Source of the DNA: a virus
Direction: 5' to 3' (one strand)
Length of the DNA stretch: 48,782 nt
Virus record (IMG/VR): IMGVR_UViG_3300021141_000014
Coordinates: 1-48,782 of that record
The notes beneath the pieces were generated by a model. That model worked only from the letters and a program-made list of their open reading frames with translations, did not search any database and had not been told where the DNA came from. Positions 8,814 to 16,650 of this stretch are shown piece by piece. The number at the start of each line of letters is the position of its first letter. Position 1 is the first letter of the stretch. A program made the translations under genes and the position numbers.

Positions 8814-10776
8814 CAATTCCTTCCATTGGGGCTGCGCCGCCAGCCATACCACCGCCTGCGCCGCCTGCGGCGAGCATTTGCTGCTGTTGTGCTTGCGCTT
8901 CAATTGCGAGCTCCTTGTCGGTCTTAATGACTTCGTCCGGATTGATGTCCATACTCTTTGCAATCTCAGTAAGCAACTCTTTACGTTTTGTGATGGCAAT
9001 ATCCATAGGATTGCTGATCAACGATAGGAATTGCAGCAAGCGCTGTGACCGCACTTCACGCTGAATGAGCGACGTGCTGCCACGCGCAGCCACGTTGAGA
9101 TCGCCCTTGGCCTTCTCGTTGTCGCTCCACTCCATGTTCCAGTGGTAGAGAGACTCGATCAGGGGAACGATCAGGAAGTCGTCGATGTTCTTCAGCGTCG
9201 ACTTGAGCGCCACGTTGGCGTTGCCCATCAGGATGGACATGCCGGTTGCGGTCTTATTCAGCGACTGTGCCGTGTCACCGTGCGTGTATGACGGCAAAGA
9301 GGTCGTCTCGTCAGCGAAACGGCGGAACATCTCGATGATGCTGTTCAGGCCATTCGCGTTTGCCACCGGCTGGTTGAACCGGACGGCGGGTGCGTTGGGG
9401 TCACCACCACTGCGGAGGAACACCTTCCACGGATGCAGGTCGCGGGGATCCTCGCCAGCCTCGAGGAAGTCGGTGTTGACTTCGACCAACGGGCCAGAGG
9501 AGATCGCCAAGTTGTCGATGAAGATGCGGGTCGCAGCGTTCATGGTCGACTGCGAATCGCGCATCATGCGCGGCACGCCCGTACCCCAGAACTGGTGCGG
9601 GTTCCGCTCGTAGGGGAAGCAGTTGTACGGAATGCGGCCATCCGGAATCGGGTTCAGGGTGGCGCGGATCACTTTACCAGCGCAGATCCAGACGTTCGCG
9701 TCGTACTCGTCGTCTTCCTCTGAGTCCTCTGGGAGCTCAGCACCAGCGTCGAGAAGGTCTGTGCCGTTGATCGAACCCCAGTACTCGAGCACTTCGAAGC
9801 GATTGTTGGGGCCGGTGACCAGCTTGATGTTGGCGACTTCGCGGCGGATCCGCTCGTGGTCTTCCTCGACGTGGTTGCCACGCGGGTTGTCGGACAGGAT
9901 CTCGTCAATAGCGTCGGCGTCAAAGCCCTCGAGGTCACGCAAGTCGCGGAACTGGCGGCGGGTAAGAACATGGCGGCGGAACAGGCCATGCAGGTCTTCG
10001 TTCGACGTCGCGTATGGGTCGGGGTAGATGTCAAAGATCGAGACCGACTCGATGTCGGGCTTGACCTGCTCGATGACGGTCAGCGTGTGGACCTGTGCTC
10101 CGTTGGCAACAGCACGCTTCCAGCGCTTGTTACGCTCGATCCGCACTGTGCCGCCCTTGATGCAGCCGGTGCCGAAGATGCAGGACTCCATGATGGCCTC
10201 CTTGATCTTCTGCTCAGCGTTCGCCTCAACGAGCTGGTCGCGGATCAGGATGGTCATTTCGCCAGAAGCCAGCTTGGCGCGGCGGCGGACCTCGTCACGT
10301 ATCTCGTCTGTGAGCTCGTCACGGCGCTCGTTGATGATGTCCATCACCATCGTCGGGGAAGCTGCGCCTGACGCCTGCATCACCTCTGCAGTGGCCTGCT
10401 TGGTGATCTCAGTCATCTCGATGGGGTCGAGCTCGGGGATCGGGGTGGGTTCGACGCTGTAGAAGTCCTGTCCGCTCTGGAACAGGAGGTCGACCAGACG
10501 CGAAAACGCCGACATCACCTTGGTGCGGGTGAGGCCGACGAAGACTTTCGAGCGACTGCCGGTCAGTTTTGCGAGGACGTCGGGGTCATACTCGCCGAGG
10601 AATTGGCGGAAACTCGAGAGCCACTCATCTTCGATGTCGTTTCGGGCGTCCTTGTACTCTTGGAACAAAGACTGCAGACGAAGACCGAGACCCTGATAAT
10701 CCTCAAGGTCTTCATCGTTCTTCTCTACGGGTACGAATTCTCCATTTTCTTCGTCTTCAAATTCGTCTTCGAACAT
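8743..10776 (-). CDS. Portal protein
   Basis: 677 residues from ATG at 10776, whose A is the last base of the terminase stop codon (TGATG). An acidic N-terminus (MFEDEFEDEENGEFVPVEKN) precedes a typical portal body: SLFQEYKDARNDIEDEWLSS, KVFVGLTRTKVMSAFSRLVD, then PFERNPHQFWG-like motif (FPYERNPHQFWGTGVPRMMR) near residue 395 and ETTSLPSYTHGDTAQSLNKT near residue 490. The C-terminus has a Gln/Gly/Met-rich segment. The length fits P22-like dodecameric portals. It forms the DNA entry vertex and binds the terminase, encoded just upstream. Confidence 0.92.
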   Translation of the reverse strand: MFEDEFEDEENGEFVPVEKNDEDLEDYQGLGLRLQSLFQEYKDARNDIEDEWLSSFRQFLGEYDPDVLAKLTGSRSKVFVGLTRTKVMSAFSRLVDLLFQSGQDFYSVEPTPIPELDPIEMTEITKQATAEVMQASGAASPTMVMDIINERRDELTDEIRDEVRRRAKLASGEMTILIRDQLVEANAEQKIKEAIMESCIFGTGCIKGGTVRIERNKRWKRAVANGAQVHTLTVIEQVKPDIESVSIFDIYPDPYATSNEDLHGLFRRHVLTRRQFRDLRDLEGFDADAIDEILSDNPRGNHVEEDHERIRREVANIKLVTGPNNRFEVLEYWGSINGTDLLDAGAELPEDSEEDDEYDANVWICAGKVIRATLNPIPDGRIPYNCFPYERNPHQFWGTGVPRMMRDSQSTMNAATRIFIDNLAISSGPLVEVNTDFLEAGEDPRDLHPWKVFLRSGGDPNAPAVRFNQPVANANGLNSIIEMFRRFADETTSLPSYTHGDTAQSLNKTATGMSILMGNANVALKSTLKNIDDFLIVPLIESLYHWNMEWSDNEKAKGDLNVAARGSTSLIQREVRSQRLLQFLSLISNPMDIAITKRKELLTEIAKSMDINPDEVIKTDKELAIEAQAQQQQMLAAGGAGGGMAGGAAPMEGIDDLSNGAAGGLQGQVGDRSGPQI

Positions 10777-12362
10777 CAATACCCCACGACACTATCGAAC
10801 GGCTCGTACTTGTGTGCCGCAGTTGTCGTCCTACGGTTGCGCGGCATTGAGTTGAGTCCGAATAGAGCGATTGCATATGACATCACTCGGTCGTCAAAGC
10901 AACCCGCCTTCGCGTTGGTGATTCCCTTGTCGTCAATGACATAATTACGAAGCTCTTTTACAAGCTCTACGTCGGCAATTCCACTGTCTCGCTTACGCAG
11001 CAACGCAGCGAGATTATCAATGATCAATGGTTTTGTCTTACTGGACGTATAAAAACCTGCACGCTTAGTCATTCTGTCTGCATACGCATCATCGACTGTG
11101 TGCTCAACATAAATATTCGGGTAACCCAGATCCTGCATTCGGCGGATCGTGGTCAGACCGTGGTTGTTTCGCTCCGGAATAACGTAGGCGCGGTTAAACA
11201 TTTTGCCCAGATGACCGAGTTGATCGCCAAGCTCGTACGGGTCAATGTGTAAACGCCAACTGGCAACTTGCCTGCCAAGAGAGTCAAGTACCTGTGCCAC
11301 CGTGTAGTCACCGTGGGCCAAGCCTTCGGAGACGTCGACGCCAATGCAGTATCGTTCTTCAGGGTCGATGCGACGAATCCACTGCTTATAGGATCCGTTC
11401 TCGTGTTGAGTGACGATGCCATCTTTGAAGCTTCCTTCTATCGCTGGTGTGTAGCAGTTTCGCTCTGCATCCATGAGGCAGTCTTCCTCAACGAAGGCGC
11501 GGCCAGAGAACAGGAACGCCTCTTGCGGCGTGCAAGGGTACTCCTGCTTGAACAGGTCCAAGGATCCGAGCTCGTCGATCTTTGAGCGCCGCCAGTTGAG
11601 CTTCTCGTTCGTGAGGCCGTAGAGCGCGACAAGCTTCTCTTCGTCGGCGGTGCGCTCGAAATACGGGTCACACTTCTTCTCGTACTCGGGGAGCCAGAAC
11701 CAAGGGATAAACACGACCATCCAGTCGCTGTCTCCACTTAGCGCCTTCATCACCTGTTCGTAGAACCAGCCGCCTGCACCGTTTGCCGTGGACTCGACGA
11801 TCACTTCGGAGTCGTCGGCGGGAACAGACTGCAGTAGACCGGACACAATCTCGCCGCTGTTTGGATAGAAAGCTGCCTCAGATGCGTGAACGAACCTGTT
11901 TGTCATGCCGCGACCGATGTTCGTGGAACGCGCCGTACCGATGCGGTACTGGGAGTTGAGCTTCTCGAAGACCATTGTGGTGGTGGTGCTGGTCGCCAGC
12001 GGTGGCTTGAAGATCGGGTGGGCCGCGTTGTCGTAGAAGTAGCGCACCATTCGGAAGATGGCGGTGGTCGACTCTGCAAGGTGGGAGAGCACGAAGGCGT
12101 TGGCGTTCTTGGTCTTGGTGGTCTTCCAGAAGAAGCGGCCTTCCACGTAGGTCGAGATCCCCATCTGCCGCCCCTTAATCACGAGGGCGCGGATCCTGCC
12201 AGTGTCTGCGAGCTGTTTCTCGAGCTTTTCGTGGAGGATCATCTGTCCGTAATTGAGCTTGAACGGCTTCTCCTCGCCGCGCTTGTCGACAATCCTCAGA
12301 ACATTCTTCGCGTACAGGGGGAAATCCCCCAGCAGCTTCTTGGCTATTTGCTCTATTTCCAC
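10776..12362 (-). CDS. terL: Terminase large subunit
   Basis: Packaging ATPase and nuclease. From GTG at 12362 the product has 528 residues; AAGGG lies nine bases upstream. In-frame GTGs at 12392 and 12395 would add 10-11 residues. ATPase landmarks: a Walker A variant IKGRQMGIST near residue 62, with Lys two residues before the Gly-Arg-Gln, and RFVHASEAAFY around the Walker B region. Nuclease landmarks: GVDVSEG near 336, IPERNNHGL near 395, and FDDRVMSYAIAL near 490, supplying the acidic metal ligands of an RNase-H-like fold. It lies between the HNH gene and the portal gene, overlapping both. Confidence 0.93.
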   Translation of the reverse strand: MEIEQIAKKLLGDFPLYAKNVLRIVDKRGEEKPFKLNYGQMILHEKLEKQLADTGRIRALVIKGRQMGISTYVEGRFFWKTTKTKNANAFVLSHLAESTTAIFRMVRYFYDNAAHPIFKPPLATSTTTTMVFEKLNSQYRIGTARSTNIGRGMTNRFVHASEAAFYPNSGEIVSGLLQSVPADDSEVIVESTANGAGGWFYEQVMKALSGDSDWMVVFIPWFWLPEYEKKCDPYFERTADEEKLVALYGLTNEKLNWRRSKIDELGSLDLFKQEYPCTPQEAFLFSGRAFVEEDCLMDAERNCYTPAIEGSFKDGIVTQHENGSYKQWIRRIDPEERYCIGVDVSEGLAHGDYTVAQVLDSLGRQVASWRLHIDPYELGDQLGHLGKMFNRAYVIPERNNHGLTTIRRMQDLGYPNIYVEHTVDDAYADRMTKRAGFYTSSKTKPLIIDNLAALLRKRDSGIADVELVKELRNYVIDDKGITNAKAGCFDDRVMSYAIALFGLNSMPRNRRTTTAAHKYEPFDSVVGY

Positions 12363-12826
12363 AAGCCCATTCCCTTGGCTATATCCATGCACCACTGGCC
12401 AAGCTGTTCGTCCGTCATTCGGTGCTTCATCATGTTGACCGCAGAGCAGACCAGTCGCACGTTTCCGGCTGCATATGGCTTAGTTGAGTCGATCCGGTCA
12501 ATGCTGGCGTTAGCGCCATCGTGATCGCGGTGGAAGGTGAGCTCCTTGCCCGTCACTGCGCATCGGTGGTTCTGCTTCTCAAAAAGCTCGAAGACATGCT
12601 CCATCGTGAAGGTTTCATCGGCTACCGGAGCGCCCTTGCGATCCGTCTTGCGGCGTTTCGCGTTCCCGTAGATGTCTTTGAGATACGCCGACATGGATCG
12701 ATGTCTACTGTTCGGGGTCGGCCTCCCGCAGCGCAGACAGCGAAAAGAGTACCGCCCAGTCCTAAGATTGAGACGGTACTCTGAGATGGGCTTCGTTTGG
12801 CCACACTTGGTGCAGACTCTCTGCAC
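12353..12826 (-). CDS. HNH endonuclease with N-terminal zinc ribbon
   Basis: 157 residues from GTG at 12826. An N-terminal zinc-binding pair of knuckles (CTKCGQTK at 5, FRCLRCGRP at 29) leads to an HNH module: CAVTGKELTFHRDHDGANAS, then SIDRIDSTKPYAAGNVRLVC and NMMKHRMTDEQL. This is the AP2/recombination-endonuclease-like HNH pattern (His, Asp and Asn in SIDRID...NVRLVC). HNH proteins beside terminase genes can help genome cleavage during packaging; a free-standing homing endonuclease is the alternative. Its stop overlaps the start of the terminase gene by ten bases. Confidence 0.8.
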   Translation of the reverse strand: MQRVCTKCGQTKPISEYRLNLRTGRYSFRCLRCGRPTPNSRHRSMSAYLKDIYGNAKRRKTDRKGAPVADETFTMEHVFELFEKQNHRCAVTGKELTFHRDHDGANASIDRIDSTKPYAAGNVRLVCSAVNMMKHRMTDEQLGQWCMDIAKGMGLWK

Positions 12827-12855
12827 CCACCAACTTTCTTACTTCTTCGTGCTCG

Positions 12856-12990
12856 TTATGCGCACTTCCTCTTGCCCTTCATGGCCATCTTCATCTTGCC
12901 AGCCATGTCCTTGGCTTTGCCCTCTTTGGCCATTTTGCCGCCCTTGGCAGCTTTCTTGTCCATCTTGTCAGTCTTCTTACCGTACATCAT
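12856..12990 (-). CDS. Lys/Met-rich 44-residue protein
   Basis: ATG at 12990, with GGAG seven bases upstream; the ATGA overlap with the stop of the o-spanin gene fixes the start. The product (MMYGKKTDKMDKKAAKGGKM and a similar second half ending GKRKCA) is mostly Lys, Met, Ala and Gly and strongly basic. Similar tiny basic proteins are seen near lysis genes in other phages. No fold is recognisable; nucleic-acid or membrane binding would fit the charge but is a guess. Confidence 0.6.
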   Translation of the reverse strand: MMYGKKTDKMDKKAAKGGKMAKEGKAKDMAGKMKMAMKGKRKCA

Positions 12991-13235
12991 TTCAGTTCTC
13001 CACAAGCGGCCAACATGGCCTCCAGTTTTGCTTCGTACCCCTTGCGGAGTTCACGCTCCGCGAGCAGTACCTTGACTCGTTCGAAAATTCCAGCGTCTTC
13101 AGCGACGGTGGGATAGATCGGAGGGGCTGGTCGCTCCGCAATGCAGGGGACCGGCACAGGGACTTTCACCACGATGGGTTCTTTGTGGGCGCAGCCTGCC
13201 AAAAATATGGCGGGAAGGAGGGCAAGGATCCTCAT
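12987..13235 (-). CDS. o-spanin (Rz1-like outer-membrane lipoprotein)
   Basis: 82 residues from ATG at 13235. A short signal peptide with a lipobox (MRILALLPAIFLAGC) predicts lipidation at Cys15. A Pro/Val-rich segment follows (VVKVPVPVPCIAERPAPPIY), as in Rz1 proteins, then a helical C-terminus. AAGGA lies six bases upstream, inside the i-spanin gene, and the two genes overlap by ATGA. Together with the i-spanin it should fuse inner and outer membranes at the last step of lysis, which indicates a Gram-negative host. Confidence 0.8.
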   Translation of the reverse strand: MRILALLPAIFLAGCAHKEPIVVKVPVPVPCIAERPAPPIYPTVAEDAGIFERVKVLLAERELRKGYEAKLEAMLAACGELK

Positions 13236-13582
13236 TGGTATTCCTTCAACAGCTCGAACGCCGCAATGCACTGGTCACTGTTGCGCGGCTCGGACGTCAA
13301 GATGCGGGTGGCGGTGTTGGTGTGGTGCTTCTCGACGACGCGAGCATTCTCGAGCGCCTTCTGCGCAGCCTTGGCATTCTCGTCAGCAGCAGCCTTCCAG
13401 TCGTCGACCTGCCTGTTCTGGTCCTCGACCTTCTGCGCGAGCTCGTTGTACTGGACCGTCTTCGTGAGCAGATCCTTCTCGAGGCCATTCTTGCCCAGCC
13501 AGAGCCAGCCGATCACGAGCAGCAGCGCGGCGTACCCAAAATATCGGCGGAAGCTCCAAACAATCTTCAGCGCCTCAATCAT
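13232..13582 (-). CDS. i-spanin (Rz-like)
   Basis: 116 residues from ATG at 13582. Residues 16-30 are a membrane anchor (FGYAALLLVIGWLWL). The periplasmic part is a long coiled coil (KTVQYNELAQKVEDQNRQVD; AAQKALENARVVEKHHTNTA) with a C-terminal SDQCIAAFELLKEYQ. This is the design of Rz i-spanins. The start lies inside the end of the holin gene (8-base overlap), and the stop overlaps the o-spanin start. Expected to pair with the lipoprotein encoded next. Confidence 0.8.
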   Translation of the reverse strand: MIEALKIVWSFRRYFGYAALLLVIGWLWLGKNGLEKDLLTKTVQYNELAQKVEDQNRQVDDWKAAADENAKAAQKALENARVVEKHHTNTATRILTSEPRNSDQCIAAFELLKEYQ

Positions 13583-13829
13583 TACCTGACCCCTTGATCT
13601 TGCCCCACTCCCTGACGGCAAACGCTGCGGCAATGGCGGTGACAAGGAGAGACAGCCCAGTCATGTCGCTGGGAGCCTCACCCTTGGCGAAGAGCAGGTA
13701 GAGGGGAGCCACCACACCGTGGACAGCCATCGTGCCTGCGATCCAGATGCAGGTGACAGGACGCCACCACTTGCGGATCACGCACAGCGCTGTGGCTTCA
13801 AAGTCCAACAGGCGCTGCTTCAAGCTCAT
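13575..13829 (-). CDS. Holin
   Basis: 84 residues from ATG at 13829, overlapping the endolysin stop by ATGA. A charged N-terminus (MSLKQRLLDFEATALCVIRK) is followed by hydrophobic segments at about 26-49 (VTCIWIAGTMAVHGVVAPLY) and 58-72 (GLSLLVTAIAAAFAV) and a basic tail (REWGKIKGSGND). The size, membrane segments and position between endolysin and spanins identify it as the holin that times lysis. The subclass is uncertain; it resembles the 3TM-type phage holins in length. Confidence 0.8.
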   Translation of the reverse strand: MSLKQRLLDFEATALCVIRKWWRPVTCIWIAGTMAVHGVVAPLYLLFAKGEAPSDMTGLSLLVTAIAAAFAVREWGKIKGSGND

Positions 13830-14299
13830 GCCTCGTTGCTCGAGACTGCAGCGTTGCTGGCGATGTGGATCGGACCACCGACGACGGGGACGCCAGTGGG
13901 CCAGCGAATGGCCACACAGCGAGCCTTGGCGATCCGCATCACGTTGACGGCGTTCGACTGGTTTCCGCCAAGAACGTGGAAGTAGGTCTTGTCCTCGCCG
14001 ACATAGAAGCCGACGTGGCCACCGCCCTTGCGAGAGAACACAAGGATTGCGCCTTCACATACATGGGTGGAGCGCAGGTTGGATCCGTAGTCCTTCCAAG
14101 CGAGAGCTCGATACCAGTGCTTGGGAACAGGGTGGCCTGCCTCACGCAGACAGTGAGCGACGAACGTACCGCACCACGGAGTCTCGTCATCGCGATACCA
14201 AGCACCTAGCTTGGCGAGCCACTCTTGGATCTTGGTGTTGTGCTTGGGGCCGACGATCTCCTTAAGGCCAACTGCATCATGGGCGATCTTCATCCACAT
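13826..14299 (-). CDS. Endolysin (CHAP/TIGR02594-like amidase)
   Basis: 157 residues from ATG at 14299, which shares one base with the stop before it (TGATG). An NlpC/P60-CHAP type peptidase: catalytic Cys43 in TPWCGTFVAHCL, His95 in GGGHVGFYVGED and a polar third residue in HVLGGNQSNAV. The N-terminal helix IAHDAVGLKEIVGPKHNTKI is typical of the TIGR02594 group. No signal peptide or membrane anchor is visible, so release through the adjacent holin is expected. The enzyme should cut cross-link peptides of the cell wall. Confidence 0.87.
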   Translation of the reverse strand: MWMKIAHDAVGLKEIVGPKHNTKIQEWLAKLGAWYRDDETPWCGTFVAHCLREAGHPVPKHWYRALAWKDYGSNLRSTHVCEGAILVFSRKGGGHVGFYVGEDKTYFHVLGGNQSNAVNVMRIAKARCVAIRWPTGVPVVGGPIHIASNAAVSSNEA

Positions 14300-14451
14300 C
14301 ACGATTTCTTTCTGGCTGCTCTCATGTTGTCCACGAGGTTGGGGTAAGGCCGACCAGCCTTCTTAGCTGCAGCCTTGGCCGCTGCCTTCTTCTCGGGAGA
14401 GAGAGGCTTCGACTTCTTCTTCGGGTTCGGGGTGTCCCAGACCTTCTTCAT
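14299..14451 (-). CDS. Small basic phage protein (50 aa)
   Basis: ATG at 14451. The product begins MKKVWDTPNPKKKSKPLSPE and contains an Ala/Lys-rich helix (KKAAAKAAAKKAGRPYPNLV) before DNMRAARKKS. Highly basic, no cysteines. The same pattern occurs next to lysis or packaging genes in many short-tailed phages, so I am confident it is coding. It starts one base before the stop of the neighbouring gene and ends in a TGATG overlap with the endolysin. Its job is unknown; DNA binding is plausible from the charge. Confidence 0.75.
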   Translation of the reverse strand: MKKVWDTPNPKKKSKPLSPEKKAAAKAAAKKAGRPYPNLVDNMRAARKKS

Positions 14452-14711
14452 CACCACTTCACCTTGTCTGCCCAGTAAGCCGCCGACATCTTTCCCTTGT
14501 CGATGTTCTTGGCATGACGTGCCTTGAATGACGCATTGCGCTTGGAGCCATCGGGAGATCCCTTGACGCCCTGCTGACCAAAGCGAATGGTCTTCACCTG
14601 ATCACCCTCCTTCGCCACAACGACGTGCGACTTCTTCGGATGATCGGGAGTCGCCTTCGGCTTGTTGTAGCCAGAGACGCCAGCCTTATCGAGACGAGAA
14701 TCTTTCTTCAC
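14451..14711 (-). CDS. Conserved basic phage protein (86 aa)
   Basis: GTG at 14711 forms a GTGA overlap with the stop of the gene before it. The sequence runs VKKDSRLDKAGVSGYNKPK, then HPKKSHVVVAKEGDQVKTIR, FGQQGVKGSPDGSKRNASFK and ARHAKNIDKGKMSAAYWADK. The VVVAKEGDQVKTIRFGQQGV core and the SAAYWADKVKW end recur in many phages, always near lysis and packaging genes. It is an uncharacterised conserved family. Longer in-frame starts reach 14915 but the added residues look non-coding and overlap the next gene. Confidence 0.75.
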   Translation of the reverse strand: MKKDSRLDKAGVSGYNKPKATPDHPKKSHVVVAKEGDQVKTIRFGQQGVKGSPDGSKRNASFKARHAKNIDKGKMSAAYWADKVKW

Positions 14712-14860
14712 CAGCCCACCATCAGAACAATAGGTCCACACCGCAGCGTGAAGATCCCGTCGTAGAACTCCACGCCAAACGTGAAGACGTTGAACGACAG
14801 GCACAGGTCCAATTGAAACGACCCGTTGCTGATCCCGATCCCAGTGAGCTGCTCGTGCAT
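14708..14860 (-). CDS. Small hypothetical protein
   Basis: 50 residues from ATG at 14860; a TTG start at 14902 would give 64. The product (MHEQLTGIGISNGSFQLDLC, then FNVFTFGVEFYDGIFTLRCG and PIVLMVGW) is hydrophobic and beta-prone without a clear membrane helix. The end MVGW overlaps the next gene's GTG by four bases, which supports coding. No Shine-Dalgarno of note at the ATG. Function not recognised. It is the first gene after the roughly 400-base gap downstream of the small terminase gene. Confidence 0.5.
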   Translation of the reverse strand: MHEQLTGIGISNGSFQLDLCLSFNVFTFGVEFYDGIFTLRCGPIVLMVGW

Positions 14861-15271
14861 ACGCTGGACGTAGATCGATTTTGCAGGAGAGGCAAGACTC
14901 AATCATTTTTCGCATAACTCTGATGCGTGAGACATCGTTTGCCGTTTTATATTTTTTTTCGAATGACTACCCTGCAGAGAGTGGCCCCCTGTTTGGGATG
15001 GTAGGGGGGGTTAGGGTCAAAACATGGGCTATAGATTGAGATAGGCCCTATGGAACCGCAGCGGCGACGGCGGGGGTCTGGCACCACGTCCCCCCCCTCC
15101 CCCTCGGGTGTGTCGTGACGCTCGAGCGACCGGCATGGGTGGGTGTGCCTGCCCGATCTGCGCCAGAAAAAGGAAAGGCCTCTGCGCAAAACAAAGGCCT
15201 CTCAAAAAAACCCCAAAAAAACAAAGGGCAAAGGACCACAACCTAGTCAGGGTCGTGGTCGTATGCGTGCG
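14861..15271. other. Non-coding gap between terS and the lysis genes
   Basis: No gene with a convincing start is seen in 411 bases. The gap holds homopolymer-rich segments (G run at 15003-15009, C/T-rich tract at 15090-15107), a hairpin GGGCTAT/ATAGGCCC at 15026-15048 with one bulged base, an inverted pair CGCAT/ATGCG near 14911-14927, and on the minus strand an A/T-rich TATAAA-like box near 14945-14955 that could be a -10 element for the lysis block. Its place next to terS makes it a candidate packaging (cos or pac) region. That is inference. Confidence 0.4.
15166..15203 (-). terminator. Possible intrinsic terminator after terS
   Basis: On the minus strand, GAGAGGCCTTTG pairs with CAGAGGCCTTTC around loop TTTTGCG (about 12 pairs including two G-T), followed by CTTTTTC. 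It lies 69 bases after the end of the small terminase gene. It could reduce read-through into the lysis and head genes. The T tract is short and interrupted, so partial termination is more likely than full. Confidence 0.5.
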
Positions 15272-15739
15272 TCACTGCACCGTATCGCGCTCGTCATCGT
15301 CGGACAGGTCGAGGTTCGCGAGGAAATCGCCGCCATTGATGGTCTCGATCTGCTTCTTGTCCGGAGCGAAGATGCCTTCGACCTTGCCCAGTAGCTCCAG
15401 CGCCCTCACTCGTGCAGCCTCGCTGTTGTCGGCATCACCCGCTTCCTTCATCAGGCGGGAGATGATCCAGTCGGCATCTAGCTCGAGCCTCTCCTTCTGT
15501 TCCTCCTGAGCAGGTTGCATCCGCTTCTGGATTTTCTCCATCTTAAGCAGTTCGCATGCCGTCACTCGAGCGCTGCGTTCTGAATAACCAGCAGCTATTG
15601 CAGCCTTGGTCCCGTTGTTGCCATTGGCCATGTAGTGCTTGATGAAGGCCTGCTGCTTGGGCGTGATGTAGTTGGGGTTCTCTGCTGCCATGATCCTTGC
15701 CTTTCCTTCTGGCGTCAGTGGCTTTCGTTCCTTGGTCAT
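15272..15739 (-). CDS. terS: Terminase small subunit
   Basis: 155 residues from ATG at 15739, overlapping the preceding stop by ATGA. The Terminase_2-type DNA-binding part is clear: ITPKQQAFIKHYMANGNNGT then KAAIAAGYSERSARVTACEL (helix-turn-helix, residues about 25-65). A helical oligomerisation region follows (ERLELDADWIISRLMKEAGD), then an acidic C-terminus (LSDDDERDTVQ) likely to contact the large subunit. It recognises the packaging site. Separation from terL by about 3 kb of lysis genes is a common arrangement in short-tailed phages. Confidence 0.9.
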   Translation of the reverse strand: MTKERKPLTPEGKARIMAAENPNYITPKQQAFIKHYMANGNNGTKAAIAAGYSERSARVTACELLKMEKIQKRMQPAQEEQKERLELDADWIISRLMKEAGDADNSEAARVRALELLGKVEGIFAPDKKQIETINGGDFLANLDLSDDDERDTVQ

Positions 15740-15900
15740 TGTCTATGTTCTCTCTCTATGTCTGTCTCTATACCTACGGAGGACGGCATCGCTGGCCCTT
15801 GGGTTTTTCCCGCCGAAATTTTGGGGGCTGCTCTCTCCCTGATCCTCGGCTCGATCTCTGCGAAGGCTGCATCCAGCCATCTCTCTAGCTCTCTATCCAC
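15736..15900 (-). CDS. Small hypothetical protein upstream of terS
   Basis: 54 residues from GTG at 15900, directly after the TAG of the preceding gene and ending in an ATGA overlap with terS. The product starts VDRELERWLDAAFAEIEPRI, a helix, and continues with a basic stretch encoded by a dispersed T-tract/CCGCCG repeat (15801-15827). The tight packing on both sides argues for translation. No family recognised. Confidence 0.5.
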   Translation of the reverse strand: MDRELERWLDAAFAEIEPRIRERAAPKISAGKTQGPAMPSSVGIETDIEREHRQ

Positions 15901-16083
15901 CTACATGTCCCTTCGAACATGGGGACGCCGCTCTGGGGGTTTTTCCCGCCGCATTTTCGGGAGCATCAGCCGTCTGGCTGCTTCCTTGATCGCTCTCTCT
16001 GTCTGCGGCTCTGCCTGATCCGCAAACGGGATCAGATGTTCTCGAACCAGTTCGCGGTTCGTCAGCTTTCGCCAGTGCGTCAT
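15901..16083 (-). CDS. Small basic hypothetical protein
   Basis: 60 residues from ATG at 16083, with GAGG four bases upstream. MTHWRKLTNRELVREHLIPF and ERAIKEAARRLMLPKMRREK give an Arg-rich helical protein ending RRPHVRRDM. It is contiguous with its neighbours, one base before the next GTG. The 3' part contains the second copy of the T-tract/CCGCCG repeat (15935-15961). Charge suggests nucleic-acid binding; no known family is recognised. Confidence 0.55.
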   Translation of the reverse strand: MTHWRKLTNRELVREHLIPFADQAEPQTERAIKEAARRLMLPKMRREKPPERRPHVRRDM

Positions 16084-16090
16084 CGTGCCT

Positions 16091-16342
16091 CTATGCAAAG
16101 TTGATCAGTGCAAGTCCCACTGTGACCACCAGCCAGATCACCCGCTCAGCCATCTTGATCGCGCCTGATTGATTGGTCGAAGCCTTCTCGAGCGCACGCA
16201 ACCGTCCCTCGTGATCGTCGATGTCATCCCTGTGCTGGCGCAGACGTTCGTCGACTCGCGACAGAAGCTGCAACGCATCAGCGATTGCCTTGATCTCGTC
16301 TTCTATGCGCCCGAGGCGATGGTCAATTGCTGGCAGGTCCAC
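16091..16342 (-). CDS. Coiled-coil protein with C-terminal membrane anchor
   Basis: 83 residues from GTG at 16342 (GAGAG six bases upstream). Heptad-like helix from about 5 to 60 (RLGRIEDEIKAIADALQLLS; RVDERLRQHRDDIDDHEGRL) and a C-terminal hydrophobic segment, residues 69-82 (VIWLVVTVGLALIN). This layout, a cytoplasmic coiled coil plus one C-terminal membrane helix, is common in small phage proteins annotated as holin-like or haemolysin XhlA-like. It opens the left late block, beside terS. A lysis accessory role is possible; unproven. Confidence 0.6.
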   Translation of the reverse strand: MDLPAIDHRLGRIEDEIKAIADALQLLSRVDERLRQHRDDIDDHEGRLRALEKASTNQSGAIKMAERVIWLVVTVGLALINFA

Positions 16343-16436
16343 GGCAGTCTCTCAATGGTTCAATGCCCGATCTCCATATCATCGACCACGCTTCGATGCG
16401 AGAGGAATCAAATTTTATCGGCACAATTTCAGCACG

Positions 16437-16453
16437 TTATGCGTTCTGCATAA
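16437..16453. promoter_or_regulatory. Palindrome TTATGC-N5-GCATAA
   Basis: A perfect 6+6 inverted repeat with a 5-base spacer (GTTCT), 31 bases before the early promoter -35. A close relative, ATATGC-N5-GCATAT, lies at 19991-20007, again by a TTGACG. Two related half-site pairs near transcription signals suggest an operator for a phage or host regulator. The binding protein is not known. Confidence 0.4.
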
Positions 16454-16483
16454 GCCTCAATGCCACTGCATGAAAAAAGTGGA

Positions 16484-16511
16484 TTGACGCATCAAACAAC
16501 ATAACTATTTT
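16484..16511 (+). promoter_or_regulatory. Early promoter (sigma70-like)
   Basis: TTGACG at 16484-16489 and TATTTT at 16506-16511 with a 16-base spacer. It faces the early gene operon that starts at 16665, leaving an untranslated leader of about 150 bases with two stem-loops. The -35 is one base from consensus. This is the best promoter match I see in the window. Confidence 0.6.
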
Positions 16512-16606
16512 AAGGGACATCGAGACAACGCCGCCGCGAGGCTCCCACCGTCTCCGCTCTTTGACATCGTGAAACGCATGACACCCAACGGGGGCTCTGG
16601 TCCCCG

Positions 16607-16650
16607 CTGGGATCATCTCACCGCAGTCCGCTGCCGTGAGGTGATTTCAG
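16607..16650 (+). ncRNA. Stem-loop before the first early gene (related to the CGAGGAT motif)
   Basis: CTGGGATC (16607-16614) pairs with GATTTCAG (16643-16650), including G-T pairs at the same central position where the other copies have a mismatch. Inside is CTCAC-C-GCAG/CTGC-C-GTGAG. The outer stem ends two bases before AAGGAG, as in the 16793 and 18759 elements, but the CCCAGA/CGAGGAT internal loop is absent (two bases on each side). It may be a degenerate or simpler relative. Confidence 0.4.
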
